Assembly: GCA_958510825.1 (NCBI GenBank)
Contig: OY294044.1
Location: 86,660,895 to 86,724,894, forward strand
From: Brachypterus glaber
Lineage: Eukaryota > Arthropoda > Insecta > Coleoptera > Kateretidae
Reading direction: 5' to 3'
Length of the DNA stretch: 64,000 bases
Position 1 is the first letter of the stretch. Each line of letters begins with the position of its first letter. The notes under the pieces are model-generated. The model did no database searches. It saw only the letters and a list, made by a program, of their open reading frames with translations, and was not told the DNA's origin. Shown here piece by piece: positions 25,901-40,900 of the stretch. The position numbers were made by a program, and so were the translations under genes.

Positions 25901-28900
25901 ATAAGCTCACATTCAAACTAAAAAACAGCAAAAAATTTACAATGAAAAAGAATTGGACAAAAAAATGCTCGGGACTCCAAGTTTGGCATGCACTAGACTA
26001 AAGTTACTGCATAAAAATATTATACATTATTAATATTGTTAATATAAAAACACATGCATAAACTCGTTTCTGTAGCTTAAAGGGTTCCGGAGATATTTAA
26101 CAAAAATCTAATTTGCGGGGTTCTCACTAAAGGACCCTAGGTTCCTTACGAAGCATTTTTGGACATAAGTTTATATGAACTTTTTTTATGTCTTTGATAT
26201 GAATTTACCTCCAAAAGTTTTGAAACGATAACTTGAAAAATGGGTCTTGCATATTAGCGTGAATTAAAAATTTTTAATTAAAAAATATCGATTAAATGAC
26301 CTAAATTAGCGAAACCCCTTGGGGACACGACTATACTAGACCTATATTTTCGAATTACATTGCCAGTTTTTTTGCCTAGAGGATCAACCTCGATTTTTTC
26401 GCACAGTCTTATTAATAAATACTTTTTTATTTGTCTTTTTTTAACCACATAGCATTGTATTTTAATTTATATAATTTTTCTTCTAGCAATTATGTTTATG
26501 ATTTCTTTCTTATTTTGAATAAAAGGCCAAACATAAATTAAAACAAGGGTGAATTTAAAATATGATACATTTTAGTAGATTGTAAATTAAATATTGGGAA
26601 AATATAAAATTGTTGGATAAAACATTGTACCAAACACGTGAGTTCAGTAATTTTTTCTACACTAATCTAACTAAGAATTTGACCAATGAAATGTCAGAAT
26701 TATTTGACATATTTGATTTCATTAGTTAAATTCTTAGTTAATTTAGTGTTAATTATTGGGTAAAGTAACTTTAAGATCGGTAAATAATAAATAATCAGTT
26801 GAGAATGATATAATTTTTAGCGCCAATGCAATAAGATTGACATGTTAAAAAACCAAGTAGAGACCAGTAGAGATCCACTTGGGTTTAACATTGATCCGTA
26901 ACAGTTGGCGGAGATTCTACTCTTTAGAGTAAGTAAGTTTTATCTGCTATACTGCCCTGCTAAAACAAGTTGTCATATCTGCAAAAATTCACTTTTTGAA
27001 ATAGCACACCATTGTATTGCAGTACACTGGTCTAGTGTCACTAGCCCCATGTGCCTATCTAAAACCCAAATCCTGAAAATTAGCCTAAGATATTTGTCCT
27101 ATATGGAAAATTTTCAATGTTTTCTAAATAAAATTGTCCTAACTAGTCTTTACTAGACGAATAAGGCAGGACTAGACTATGTTTTCTAAATAAAATTGTC
27201 CTAACTAGTCTTTACTAGACGAATAAGGCAGGACTAGACCGTGAAATTTCACCAAATTAATTTTTCTCGAAAACCTTTTTTATATATTTTGACCTGAGGA
27301 ATCATATATCAAAAACAAAATTACAAAGAAGTTACACAGAAAAAAGTTTGGGACAAAAAACTGATGAGGTTAAAATAAGTAAATGAAAATAACATACGAA
27401 GATGGGCCTTATTCAGATTTGTTCACGTTGCTATATCTTAAAGGGTCCCCGAGTTACTAAATAAAAACCGATTTTTTTAGCCACTTTCAAAGGGGCGTAG
27501 GCCCTTACGACGCATTTTTTAGACATATGTTTATTGGAAATTTTTGTCATTTTTTCTGATGCAGAATCACCTCTTAAATTTTTCGAACTTATTTCTGAAT
27601 AATCCTAAACACGGTGTATTCTACGTTAAACAATATGAAAAAAAGTTCCTATAAAGGTTGGTCCGGAAATGAGTTCTAAGAGAGGTAAGGCTCTTTAAAA
27701 TTTTAATAAAAAGAAGGTTTTTAATTAATAACTCTTGTACCCTTTAAGCTAGACCGACGAGCTTTTACATGTATACTAGCATTAATAAGGGCAATAAGTT
27801 TATGTTAATTTATTTTTTTGAATTCATCCAGAGGCGTGCCTAGACAGACAAAATATGTGAGGCTTAACACAGTTTTGCCCCAAACTGTTTTATGTGTATT
27901 TCTTTTTTTGGATTTTTTGTAATAAATATAGATTTCTTTAGTAAATATACATACAAAATGTCATACAGTGTAATACTCTAGGAGCATCCGTTTTCAAAAA
28001 AAATGCAATTAAGAGGAAGTAACATTTTGTGCCACTAAAAATGTTACTGTTTAAAAGGCTATAACTCCTTTAATATAAAATTTAGGTGTTTTGGTGAAGA
28101 ATACTTTATTGCTTAGTCTTAAGTGAAGAATCGCCCTGCAGCATTAAAATTTTATTGGTGCTTTTTTTTGTTCTCCGTTCAATATTTCCATCTTCAAAGG
28201 GCCGCAGCTCCCTTAGTAATAGTAAATTTTTTCTCATATTTTTTAACGTAGAATCACCTCTTAAATTTCTCGAACTTTTTGAATAACCCTGTATATATAT
28301 TTTTTTCAAATGATATCCCTTTAAAATAAAGCAGAACCCAACGCCATATTTATTTAAACATGTTTTCAAAAAGTGCAAACGAAAACAATAAAACTGGCCT
28401 ATTCTCTAAACATCTAATTTGCAGATAGGACAACTTGTCTTAGCAGGGCAGTATACTTGTCATAATTTAAACACAAATGATAAGAATGACACATAAATAT
28501 TCTGACGAACAGGATCGCCGCCAAAACGATCCCATGGTCTCTTTCTTCAAGCAAGATAGTAAATTAAAAATCGCATATTTTCAAAACAGATTCGAATATT
28601 GGATGTGCGATATACTGCGTAGTTTATTTTATAAAACATAACTATATTTTATACACGAACATATACTATTCAACCCTGTTGTAAAAATATTTACTGTGCG
28701 ATTTTTAATTTACTATCTTGCTTGAAAAAACAGACCATATTATCATTCTCAACTGACGTTATCTTTGAGATGGTGTTGTAAAACTGACTTACCTGAATAT
28801 CATTGAGCGCATGCGTAATTTTCTGGATATTAAAATGAAGTCCTGCCAAGGTAGACACAGGTTCATCGGTAAATTGGGTCCTGGAAATAGCACTTCTAAC

Positions 28901-31900
28901 TTTATCCAAAGTATTGCAGTAGTCTTTCCAAATTTCTGCATCTTGCTCCAACTGGGCCTTTTGCGATTTGGCAGAATTCAATGTATTCTTCAAAATTTGA
29001 GTGTGTTGCTGTTGTTCTCTGCTTAATTCTTCTTGTTCATAAGGAGTTAAACTAGGCCAAATCTTGTCAGCAGCTTGCTGGATCGTTTGTGAAACTAATT
29101 CCTTGATGGCGCTTTCAGAACTGAAGAAAATTCTGTGTTCTTCCAAATCGGTGAGTATGTTTTCGAAATCCACGCCATCTTTATGGCTGTTGAGCCTGAT
29201 TTCAGCTTCACGCACCCAATCATATAATTTTTGCTTGTGTAAAGCATAGGTTTCACGTAAAGTTTTGTTATTTTCTAAATATTTTTCTCTTTCTTCTAAT
29301 TCTCTTGGTAAAGAAGATAACAAGGAGTTGGCCTCTGAAAGTTTTTCTTGCAAAGAGCTAGGCATACTGTCATCCTGTCTAGTTGTTTCTTGAATTTTCC
29401 TAATCTTTTCCAAATAAGTGTTTACATTTAGAGCTAGTTCTCTATGTTTTGTTATTTCTTTTTCAACACTTTCAACATCTCTACTCAAAAGAGGCCTAGA
29501 CTTGACATCACCTTCATTTGAATGTAACCAGTCCAAAATTTCCTCCAATTCTAAAGTTAGTTTTCTATGTTCAGCTGCGGTGTTTTCAAGCTCTTGCCTT
29601 TGATTTTCAACAGCGCGTCTCAAGTTTTGTAAAGATTGTTTTAGAGATTGAATTTGTTGTGTTATGGCGTTTTGGTCTTGAGCTGTACCATCAGCTGCGA
29701 TTTGGTGTCCTTTATCAGCTGCAGAGACGAGTAAAGCTTCACATTCTTGGATTCTAACTATTGCGTCGTCATATTTTTTAATCCTTTCGTCAATAGTTCC
29801 TCCAGATTTTTCTATATCACGCACAATTTCTGTGTATTTAGTTATAAATGTCATTATTTCAGTGATAAGTGCTAAATACTGTTCTCGAAGTAATAATAAT
29901 TGCCTCAATTTGGCTATTTGATCTTCGATTGATTTGATTAGTTCGTCTTGCATATTGGCAACACTTAAAAGTTCTGGATACGCGGATACATCTCCAAGTT
30001 TGGCCTTATTAGATTTCAAATCTTGTAAAATTCTTTCATATGTTCCTAATACAACTTGCACATCTTCCACTTTGGAACCAATTGGTTTGTTAAGTTCTTT
30101 AAGTTGGTTTTGTATGTCCTGTACAAATCTTATGTTTTCGGCCAATCTTGCTTGATTTTCTTTAATTTGCTGAATGTTTTGTTTCAGGGCACTTGTTCTG
30201 TCTTTGATCAAGTTAGCTAACCTTTGGTGTCTTTCTTTTAAGTCGTTCAATGTTTCATTTAGAATTAGTTTATCAGACTCACTTATTGTAGGTAATATAG
30301 CCTTGCCTTGTTCAGTAATTTTCTCAATATCGTTCTCCACTTTTTTCGACTTTTCGATAAGTTTTTCATATTTTGACAATTGTTCTTCAAGTACTTCTAA
30401 GTTAGGAGCGCGAATATCAGACGATGTGGCAACTTCGGCTTCTTTTAACCAGTCAATGCATTTTTCCGTATCAGCTTCAAATTGTTTTCTACCTTGAAGT
30501 AAATCAGATAGAGCATGAATTTTTTGTTGGGATTCTTGCTTTAGGTGTTCATATTCGTCTTTAACGTCGTTTAGTAAACTTTGTAAACGCTCACGGTCAT
30601 TTTCATCACATTCTTTGAGAACGCTATTTCCAAGTTTCAACAGATCATTCAAGTCACCTTCTGAAAACTCTTTTATTTGAGTTTCATATGTTTTATGTTG
30701 AGTTATTTCTCTTTCAACTTGTTGCGATTTTAGAGGAAGATAGCCACTAAGTTTTCTAATTTCCGCATTTTTAGATTTCAACCAAGCTTTAGCTTTTTCT
30801 AAGTTGGACTCCAAATTCCTTCTGGTATTTGAAGCTGCAATCATTCTATCTAGTTCTGCTTTAATTTTTTCTACTAGTTCTTCTTGTTCGTTACCCAAAT
30901 ACTTTAGGGAAATCTCTAACTGATTTTGTTCAGATGGTTCCAACTCATTTACCATGTTACTGACTCTCTTGCTTAATGTTTCTTTTAGAACTTGCTTATT
31001 GTCAGCTTCTTTTAGTAGTGCTCTTAGAGCATTTAGTTTGTCTTCTACTTTACGAGTTTCGAAACCCAAAAGTTGTGGTTTTTGTAGAGAAATTAATTTC
31101 TCTTTCACCCACTCCCTGGCTTGTTCGATTTCGTTTCTTGTTTCATCTATTCCTCTTCTGGTAGTTTCTAAAACCTGTAATTTTCTTTGCAGACGTTTTG
31201 CAAGATCGTTATTCCGTCTGTCTACTGATTTTACTTGTTCCTCGACTTGTTGAGAATCTAAATTATTAACAAGTTCGATAACTTGAGCAGCTAAACGTTT
31301 TACTTCATCTACGCGTTTTGGGCCTTGGTCATCAAATTCTGCTTGTATCTCACCGATAGTGTGTTGCTTTTGTTGACAGTTCAATCCAGAACCCTTATCA
31401 ATAGCGTCAATTCTTTTGCCTAAGTTATCAAACCAGTTATTAATTACTTGAAGATTTTGTCTGTATTCAATTATAATTTCTTGATTTGCTTGTCTTTCGC
31501 TGATCAGAGCTGTAAGATCATTTTCTAGCTCATTGAGCATATCTTCTAGTTCATCATTTTCATTAGTATAACTTGGTAACTCGGTAATTAAATAATTCCT
31601 TCTTTGACCGATAGATGTCAGCATATCGTTCATATTAGTGAGTTCTTGTTTAGCAGCATCAGCTCGTAATTTAATTGGTCGGTTTTTCCATTCATTTACC
31701 TGTTGTTTTTGGGCTAAAATCCAGTTCTTTAGAGCGGTTCTTTGTTTTTCTTGTTCTTCAAACTCAGCGACTGATGTGGTCAATGTGCTGAGGTGAGATT
31801 GTACCTAAATAGAAGAATAATACAAATAGAATTTTGAAAGTGTACAAGCGACTAGCGAAGTAAAAGCGATAGGGTAGGTAAAAGAGGTGAGTATTTATAA

Positions 31901-34900
31901 GCAGTAATATAATACAGACTACAAGTTTGCTTTCAAATAAAATATTGATTCTTAATTATTTATTAGTATTTAATTTGTTTTAATTAAAGCATCTCTAATA
32001 TTAAAAGATGAGTGAGTTTTAGTCCATGGACACCCCCTAAAATAGATTTGTTTTCAATCCGATCAAAGCATTTTTTTTAGCTTATATTTCTTAAAAAGGG
32101 CTAAAACATGGCATACAAAATTTTTTGCACTTCCGGTTTCGCCGGAAACTAAGACAATTTAATTTTTTTTTAAAACACATATTTTTGCATTTTGAATTTA
32201 GAAAACAGTTTTACAATATAAATTACATCTAAAAAAAACATTGAATTAATTTTTTATTTATTAAAAAAACTTAATTGACTTAATTTCCAGAAAAAAACGG
32301 AAGTGAAGAAGTGAAGAAAAAAAAGTACGCAATTTTGTAGCCCTTGCAATAGCGCACAAAAAAGTTAACAGCATCCAAGGGGGTTGCCATTAAAAAAAAA
32401 GTTATAAAGGAAACACCGCTATAAAAATTTTAAACTAGGTACAAAACATTTTTATTTTTCCCTCATTTAGCAAATAAATTAGATTTTATTTATAAAAAAA
32501 ATATGTATTATTAACATACAAATAAAAAAACATACTAAAAAATAAAAAGCTTTTAAATAATTTGTTTTGACTGTTGTTGTTTTGAATGTTGTTGTTTTCT
32601 GGATCCAAATATGCAAAAATACACAGAGGATGTAATTAAAAAAAATAATTTAACTTAGTTTCCGACGAAAGCGGAAGTGCAAAAAAATAATTTTGAATCC
32701 ATTTTGTAGCCAATGTTGAGAAATATAAGCTTTTAAAAAATTGCTTTGATTGGATTGAAAACAACCTAATTTTAGGGGTGTCCATTGAGTTTTTCTCACT
32801 CGGTAATTTTATAATTTATAGCTTAGAAAATACACAAATACGCGTAAACTTTACAGCCCCTGGAGTGAAGTATTTTATTCCAACAAGCATGTTTTTTTTT
32901 TAATTGTGCGAAGTAAGAGGCTTTACATAAAGTCATTTTGATGCAAGGATTAAAACTTATTTATTTTAATTAGATACAAATCAGTTTTTCTTAAAAACAA
33001 CTTGCTATTTACAATATTTATCTGAAAGTATAGTTTGTAGAGCACTTTCTAAAGCACGAAGAAAATGAAAATAAGAAAAGTACAGACACAGAAAGGCAAA
33101 AGAAATTAAAAGAGAAAAAATAAACAAAGAAAGGCAAATCAGAAAATTGGCACATTAGCAGCGACCTACCTTATCGATCTGAGTGTGCATTTTTGAAATG
33201 ACACCACGTGACAAAAGTTGATCCATTAACAAGTTCGTTTTGATATCAGAATCTTCTGAAGTTGCAGACTCCTTTCGTGTCTGGTGCGAAAGCAAAAAAA
33301 CAAAAACAAACGTGCAAAAAAACGGAATAAAACGAAAATAAGAACCATAAAATAAAAGTAAAGTAAAAAATGCATGAACAATATATACAGTGCACAAAAA
33401 CATGCTGTTTTGGTAAAACAGGGAATTTTAAAATAGTTTGGCTTATTTTTATTTATTTTTTTTTCTACAGGAAATAGAAACAAAAACTATGGGTCACATA
33501 AATAATTAAATAGGCTCACGAAAAAAAAAAACAATCATTTTTAACCAGACTATATTTTTTTACGCATTTTGCTTGGTTCAAAATAATTTAATAGTGTACG
33601 AGGTAGTTCGGGATCGTCAATGTTCTCTAGCACCTAAACCACGTAAGAAAAATAGTCTAGTTTTAACTAGAAGAACTAAAAGTCTAATTGACTTTATTTT
33701 TTTGTGGATCGGTGTTACTTATGCAAATTATGCAAGAAAAGTTTATCCATATTTTTTTAAAAGACCCCATTTTCCTTCATTTCTAAATATGATTATCAAT
33801 ACAAATATATTTTAATTATTTAATTTTGTAAGTTTTTTAATTAGTATTTTATTCTATTTTTAATCTAAATATATTTGTAAGTAACACAGAACTTTAAAAA
33901 AGTAATTTAGCATTTTCCGCCTCTTTAATGTCATTATTTTTTATCCAGTTTTTCTTAATTATTAACAAACATAAGTCAATAAAAAAATATAGAAAAATCG
34001 ATTTGTAAATTCTTCGCAGGCAAGTGTTTTGATTTTAATACTAATATTAAAAATTCTCACACCTAATTACTATAGTACACAAAAAACAACTTACCTGATC
34101 AATAAGGTCTTCAAGTCTAGCTCTACATTCTAGCTCTTTAATTGGTACAGGAGGCGGGAGGGTATCTCTGGGACTACTTGGTCTACTAATTGAAGCTGTA
34201 GCTGCTTCACATGCTTGAACAGCTAGAGCTAGCCTGGATTTCTCCTGCTGTAGCTTGTTGTGAAGGGTCTGTAAAAAGAAGAAAAGGCTGCATAGATATA
34301 TGAAAATAAAATTGTTTTTTTTTTATTTAAATATGTTTTATTCAATTTTTAGGTAATTATTTATTTATTTATTTTTGTGTAGGTACGAAGTCATGGAAAG
34401 CCCAAATTAATTTTTTGGCTTGCGCTTAGAGCTCCTCATTAATTTTGATAAGAATACAAAGGTTACAAAACGCAGTAAATTTTGTATTCTCCAATTCTTA
34501 AAAAAAATGTGCTATAATATTTTTTACATACCTTAGAACTTTCTAGTGAGTTGTGGGCATCTTGAAGGCAATCAATTTGTTTTTCAACTTCTTCCATTAC
34601 AGCAATTTCGTGTTCGTCCAAGTTTTGCATAATACTTTCCAAAGTATCTTCATATTCTTTGAATTTAGCTAGAGAATCAATAAGTCTATTTTTGATCTGT
34701 ATAGCTGTTTGAAGCAATGAGTTGTAACTATCCTGAACATTACTCAGTTGTTTTTCAATGCTATCCTGGATACCTGGCGCCATTTTGAAATATCGCTCAA
34801 TTTGACCATAACCTAGGGCTTTAACGTCATCCAGGGTTGACTGGTATTTTTGAATTTGATCAAGTAGTATCTCATGTTGAGCTAGTTGTTCTTCTGTTTG

Positions 34901-37900
34901 TTCTCTATTAGTGATATACAGTGAATTGTGAGCCATGAGCTGAAAGGAAACTTGTAATAACCATTTTTCTGTGTCTTGTAACTTATTATGATAATTATTG
35001 TAGTCTTGTAATTCGTTCTCAATTTGTTCCATTATACCGTTACAAATGGCACCAAGTTTTTCGTATCTTGCTTGCAGTTGCTTAACTTCTTCGACAACAT
35101 AAGGTTGTTTTGCCCAAGAACCAAGTTCTTTAGCTTCAGTGCTCAATCTTGTTAAATCGGTTTGTTTATTAGAAATTTCAGTTTGTAAATTCTTATATCT
35201 TTCCAATAGTGTTTTCATTTCACTTAATTCTCCTCTGGTATTAGGTGTTTCTTTTAATGTTTTCTCTGTGTCAACTAACCAATGTTCTAAACGCTTTTTG
35301 GTATCATTATATTCATCCCATCTGACCAAAGATGCCTTTAGTTGAGCTTGCACTGACGTTAAATCCCTGTTAAGTTGGTCCCAATTATTTCTTAAAGTAG
35401 ACATGTCATCTCTTAAGCTTTCCTGCTTGTCGCTAGGTGCTGTGTTAATAGCTTTACCAAATGCTTCGGTAAGCACATTTAGTAATTGTTGTCCATCGCT
35501 CATATTAGAAGCAATATAGCGAACATTTTCCATTTTTTCTTTAATTTGACTTTCATCACCAACTCCTTTGCAGTTTGCGATAGATTCGTTAGCATTTGAT
35601 AGCCATTTTTCTAATTCTGCTTTGGCTTTAAGGAATTCTGTATGGTCTGACAGGTTCTTTTCTACTTTAGAGACTAATCCTTGGGCGTTGGTTAATAGGT
35701 TGGTATAAGCAGATTGCAGTTGTACAGTTTTGTCTCTAACCCAGCCAATAGCACTAAGTTCCATTAATGATTCGCAGGCATCAGTTACAGTTTCTAATTC
35801 TGGTTTTAGTTCATTTATTTCATTGAGTATCAATTTACATCTTTCTAAATCTTCTGGCTTTTTGTTTTCTCGGTTTTGCTCTTCATCAACGCGTTTTTGG
35901 TAATTATCAATTTGTTTTTTAGTTGTGTCGTAGTTTTTATTGAATTCTTTCCAGGCTTCCTTACATTTAGCAAGGTTCTTTTGCGTTTCTTTGCAAATAA
36001 ATTGCAAACCTTCCCAACCTGCATTTAATTGTTCAATTTCTTGACGGATCATATCTTTTCCTTCTTCTCCAGTTGTCTTCATAACTTGTATGCTTAATTC
36101 GATGGTTTTGTGAATCAAATCATCACACTGAGATAAAGATTCAGCAATCTGAGATATTTTAGCTTCTTTATGATTAATTTTGTCCAATTCAACGTGTAAG
36201 TTTGAACAATTTTGGATTTCCATTTGTGCATTTTTCATGAATTCCATGGATTGATTATATGAGTTTTTGTATTGCTCATGTTGAGCTACTTGATTCTCTA
36301 AACCATTGATAGATGACGTTACATTCTTTTTTAAATCCTCGTAACGTTTAAAAGCATTTTGACATTCTTTGTTTGATAAACTCTCATCTTCAGCCAATTT
36401 AGATTTTAATTTTTCAACTAGTTCGTTATGAGTACCAATTTCTTTTTGAATAGCTTTCAGTTTTTCTAATTTAGCTTTCTTTTCACTTAATTCGTTAAGG
36501 AATCCTTCATCGAATTGCATGTGGCTATCTTGATCTTGTAACCAATCTAAAAGTTGTTTATATATTTTATCTACTTCCTCAAGCTGAGTTGCTTTGTTTT
36601 GTAATTTATTTCTTAACTCATTAATATCTGTTAATAATTTCTCCATATCAATTTTCAAATTTTCTGTGTCTTCCTGGATCTTAGAAGCACCTGATTGCTC
36701 AGTATTCATTATGACCCTTTCTTTTAATTCGTGGATATATCTTAATTTATTTTGTCCTTGTTCTAATGAAGTTCTGATATTTTTTACAGTCTGTAATCTG
36801 TTGTTTACTTCTGCTAAATTGTTTGGCATATCCATACAACCATTTAATTTATCTCTCGTTCTGTCCACCCAATCTTGGCATTCTTGATGTAAAGTGCTAT
36901 GTTGTTGATGTTCTTGATAATGAAGTTCTAAACGCCTCATTACTTCTTTTGCTAGAGATAGTATAGCGTTGTATTTTGTAGCCAGTTGGGTTATAGCGTT
37001 ACTAACCCTCGTATCAGCACAAGTTTCTAAAAGCACCTGAGCTTTCATATTTAGTCTATCAAGTTCAGACTGCCAGTCGAAGAGAGTTTCCAAATGTAAC
37101 TGGAATTGTTCTAGAACAGCACGTTTTTGCTCCAAACTATCTTGTAGTTTATTATAGGATTGAACCATTTTTTCAGTTTGTGCTAGCCATTTTAATGCAT
37201 CTTGATATTGTTCACCGTATTCCGTCCATTTAACTATTCCGATTTCTAGCAAATTTTTGGTATTATTTAGACTTTCAACGTAAGTATCAAAATCTTCTTG
37301 CAATAAAGCCACTTCTTCCTCGATAATTTCTTTGTCAATCTCATCTGCAACTTGAACAGCTTTATCGCCTTGGTCTAAAGCTGCTTCTAGTTTTTGCTGA
37401 CCATCGGCAATTTCATTCTGTAAAGCTTTCAGTTGTGATAATTTGCTGCCCAAACTTTCCTTATCGCCGGTTGGTTCAGAGCATTTTCCTAAGCGTTCTT
37501 TAGCTGATCTTAACCATTGAGTAAAATCATTTGTAGCGTCAACAAATGCTTGATGTTTTTCCACAGTTTCCTTTTGTTTAGCATATAATTCGTGGGCTTG
37601 TTTTGTCAGTGTTTCGTATTTAGTTGAGATTTCAGAAGCTGGAGCTGCTTGTCGCAAGTCTTCAGCTTTGGAAGTAACCGATTGAATCATAGGTTCAAAA
37701 GATACGATATCTTGTACAATGCTACCAGTTTCACGTAATGTAGCTTTTCTTTCACCGATTGGCAACGAGCTAAGCCCGCTTTGGGCTATTTTAGTTTTCA
37801 CTATTTTCTGTTCTGTTACTTGTTGTAGCTTAGCTTCACGGTCCGTTATCCATTGTTGTAGCTGACTGTATGAGCTGTCATAGTCTGCCCATTGTAACAA

Positions 37901-40900
37901 AGCTGTTTCTAAATGCACTTTGACAGTGGACATTTTCTTGACTACTCTTTCCCAATCGCCTTGAATTTCATTTAATTCTTTAGTAATAGCTTCTCTCCCA
38001 TCTGATCTAGTATTTCTCAAAACTTTTTCGCCACAGTTTACTGTAGCATGAACCAAATTTTGTCCTTGCTCACGTTTTTCGATTAACTCCTGAATTTTAT
38101 TTAAATGGGATTGTAAAATATCTTTGCTCTTATTATGTGCAGCTTCTGAACAATTTGAAATTAAATCTCTTGCATTATCTATCCAATTTCTAGTTTTTTC
38201 TAAATTGCTAGCATATTCTTGATGTTGTTCATGATTAGTTTCAACTTTCTTTAATACATCTTTAGCTAAGCTTAACTCAACTTGATAACGGGAGTTTAGC
38301 TGTTGAAGCTGATTGTTGACGTGAGTTTCTAATGGAGATTTTAGTAAAATCTTAGCTGAATCATTTAGTTTGTCAATTTGATCTTTGCCTTCAATTAATC
38401 GTTTCAAGATATCTTTAACATCCTTGACTTGCTTTGCCTTTTCTTCTAGGTTGGGACTAAGAGCAATTTTATGATTTTTGATCAAAATAGTTATCTGTTG
38501 TAGCCAATCAGAAACTCTTTCGTATTCATCTTTATAATCACGCCAATGTAAAAGTACTACTTCTAACTTCTCACGTTGCTCTTTCAAATCTTTAAATAAT
38601 CTATCAAAACTTTCTTTTAAAGCGCTTATATCTTTTTTAATGGACTCTTGTCCCGCAGCACTGGTACTTGGCAGAACCACTTGTGCAGCATGATCTAAAT
38701 TTTCCAGAAGCACTTCTCCTTGTGCTTTTTTATTTAACAAATGATCTAAAGGACCCGCAAAACTTTCAACTGTTAACTTATCACTTAAAGGACTATGTTT
38801 GAGTTGAGGCACTTTTTCTTGAGCCCTTGTCATCCACCTTTGAACTTCATCGTATGCATCTTTGTATACTTTATGATCTCTATATTGTGCCTCACGTTGT
38901 ACTAATAAATTAGAAATTTTCTTAGCAATGTTGTCGAATCTGTCTAACATTTTTTGGGCATCAATGGCTGCTTGTCCTCCACGTTGGCTTCTAAGTACTT
39001 CTGCTGCTTGTGCTTTTAAGTTGTCTACTTCTATTTTTTCACAGCGTACTTTTTCTTCAAGATTTTTAATCCTATCTAACTGAGATTTCTTTTCCGGAAC
39101 AGTAGCCTGGAACTCAGATAACTCTTCATACTGGCCTTCCATGGATTCTATAGTTTTATCCAAAGCTTGTATTTCTTCTAATAAGCCAGCCCATTTGGTT
39201 AAAGAATCATCCAATAAGGCTTTAGTTTCTACCATATTAGAAGCAAGATTTGACCATTGTTCTTGTAAGTTAGCTAACTTTTGATTGATTGGTTCATGTC
39301 CACTTTGAGCTGTATTAGCTAATATAGATTGTGCTAATTCAACTAAACCTTGTAGTTTGGCAAAACCTTCTTCTTTAGTTAACAACAATTCTTGAATAGT
39401 TTGCATTTTGTGTTCTAATTCTTTTTGTGAACATGATGTAACATCGGAGCAATATGATAATTTTTCTTTAATATCATCAAGCCATTCTTCACACTGTTCC
39501 ACCTGTGCATTGAAATCTTGATGGCTTGTAACATATTGTTGCCAACGTGCTGTTAGATCTTTAACTTTGTGACATATTTGTTGATATTTAACACCCAGTT
39601 CAGATATTTGAGATGGTCTAGCTGAAACGCCCTTGTTTAACTGTTGAGAGCGATCTGTAACTGCGTCAATTTCTAATTCCTTGGCTCTTATTTCGCCTTG
39701 CAAAGCTTTTAGTTCCTCTAGTTGATTTTTCTTTTCATGTACAGTAGCTTTAAGGTCTACAGAATGTAATTTTGTATCTGTATCTCTAATCCATGCGAGA
39801 CATTTATCTTTTAAAGCTTCGTACTCTGACCAATTGTCTAATTCTTTTTCCAACTGTTTAATAGTATTAGATATTTGTGATTTTAAGCCTGCCCAGTCTT
39901 TCTGTGTACTTTCTATTTGGGACCTGATATTAGCTTGACCATAATCTACCGTTCCTGTGATAACTCTATCTCCTAATTTTCTTACGTTATCAATTCTACC
40001 TTTCTCTTCAGGTAAACTAGCTTGTAATGTTTTTAACCTTTCCAAATTGGAAAGTAAATTAATACGTTCCAAGTCTAAATCACCCAACAAAGCAACAGTA
40101 CTATTTGTAGCATCTATCCATTCGTGTGTATCAGAAACGATTTTGATGTATTGTTGATGATCACTAACAATATTTTCATATTTCTCAACAAAACTTTGGG
40201 CACGTTGTAGCATTTTACCATGTTGTTTAGTTATGTTCTGTAGTTGTTTGTCTATTTGATCATTTCTTTCTGGTAAACTATCAACTTTATCCTTTAAGTC
40301 AACAATATCTTGTTGATGAGCTAGCACGTCATGTTGCATAGAGCGATATACTTGCAATTGAGCTTTCTTTTCATCTAGGGTGGCTTTTAATTCGATTTCT
40401 GATGGAAGTTGTTGAGCAGCTTCCTTCAACCATTGTTGGATATTTTCCAAACTTTCTTCAAAGCCTGACCATCTGGTTAATTTAGATTTTAATTCTCTAT
40501 CTGTACTGTTTATGTCATCAAACAACGATTCAATCGCTAATTGTAGCTCTTTAAGTTGGGTGTTTATAATTTCACCACCTTCGGGAGTCGTGGATGGGTA
40601 TAGTTTCTCTCCCAGTTCAATCGTATTATTAAGGAGTGATATGGCACTAGTTTTCTGGGATAATAACTCTTCTAGGACCCTAATTTGTTCTTCGAGGACG
40701 TTACGAGCTCCCCCTTTAATGTTGTCCTTACAACTGTTAAATCTAAACAAAAAAAATATTAAAAATGTTTATTTTATACAAAAATGCAACTTAAATAGTT
40801 TGTTAGAGCTTTAACGAAAGATTTAGTTTATGACTTTTCTTTTCATTTAAAAATAAGAACGTGTTTGGACTTTTTCTTACCTTGATAGAGCGGCAGCTAC

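Larger units (their letters stand above)
11972..28792 (-). other. Msp300 intron of 16.8 kb filled with repeats
   Basis: This stretch lies between two exons that join in phase 0. It contains at least fifteen inverted-repeat or foldback elements, a SINE, LINE 3' ends, minisatellites and two nearly identical 336-bp copies. I found no host gene on either strand. All open frames are under 115 codons and of low complexity. Confidence 0.75.

Noticed and set aside
26905..27156. Plus-strand frame with a CPAK..CHIC Cys pattern
   Set aside because: The isolated Cys residues do not form a recognisable zinc motif. The frame ends in the 62-bp tandem duplication and has no splice or promoter context.
30174..30497. 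Antisense frame of 107 codons within the 3 kb exon
   Set aside because: It is a shadow of the spectrin-repeat coding strand, rich in Ser/Phe/Leu as expected from antisense of Glu/Lys/Leu codons. The same applies to the frames at 46863-47351 and 55311-55694.
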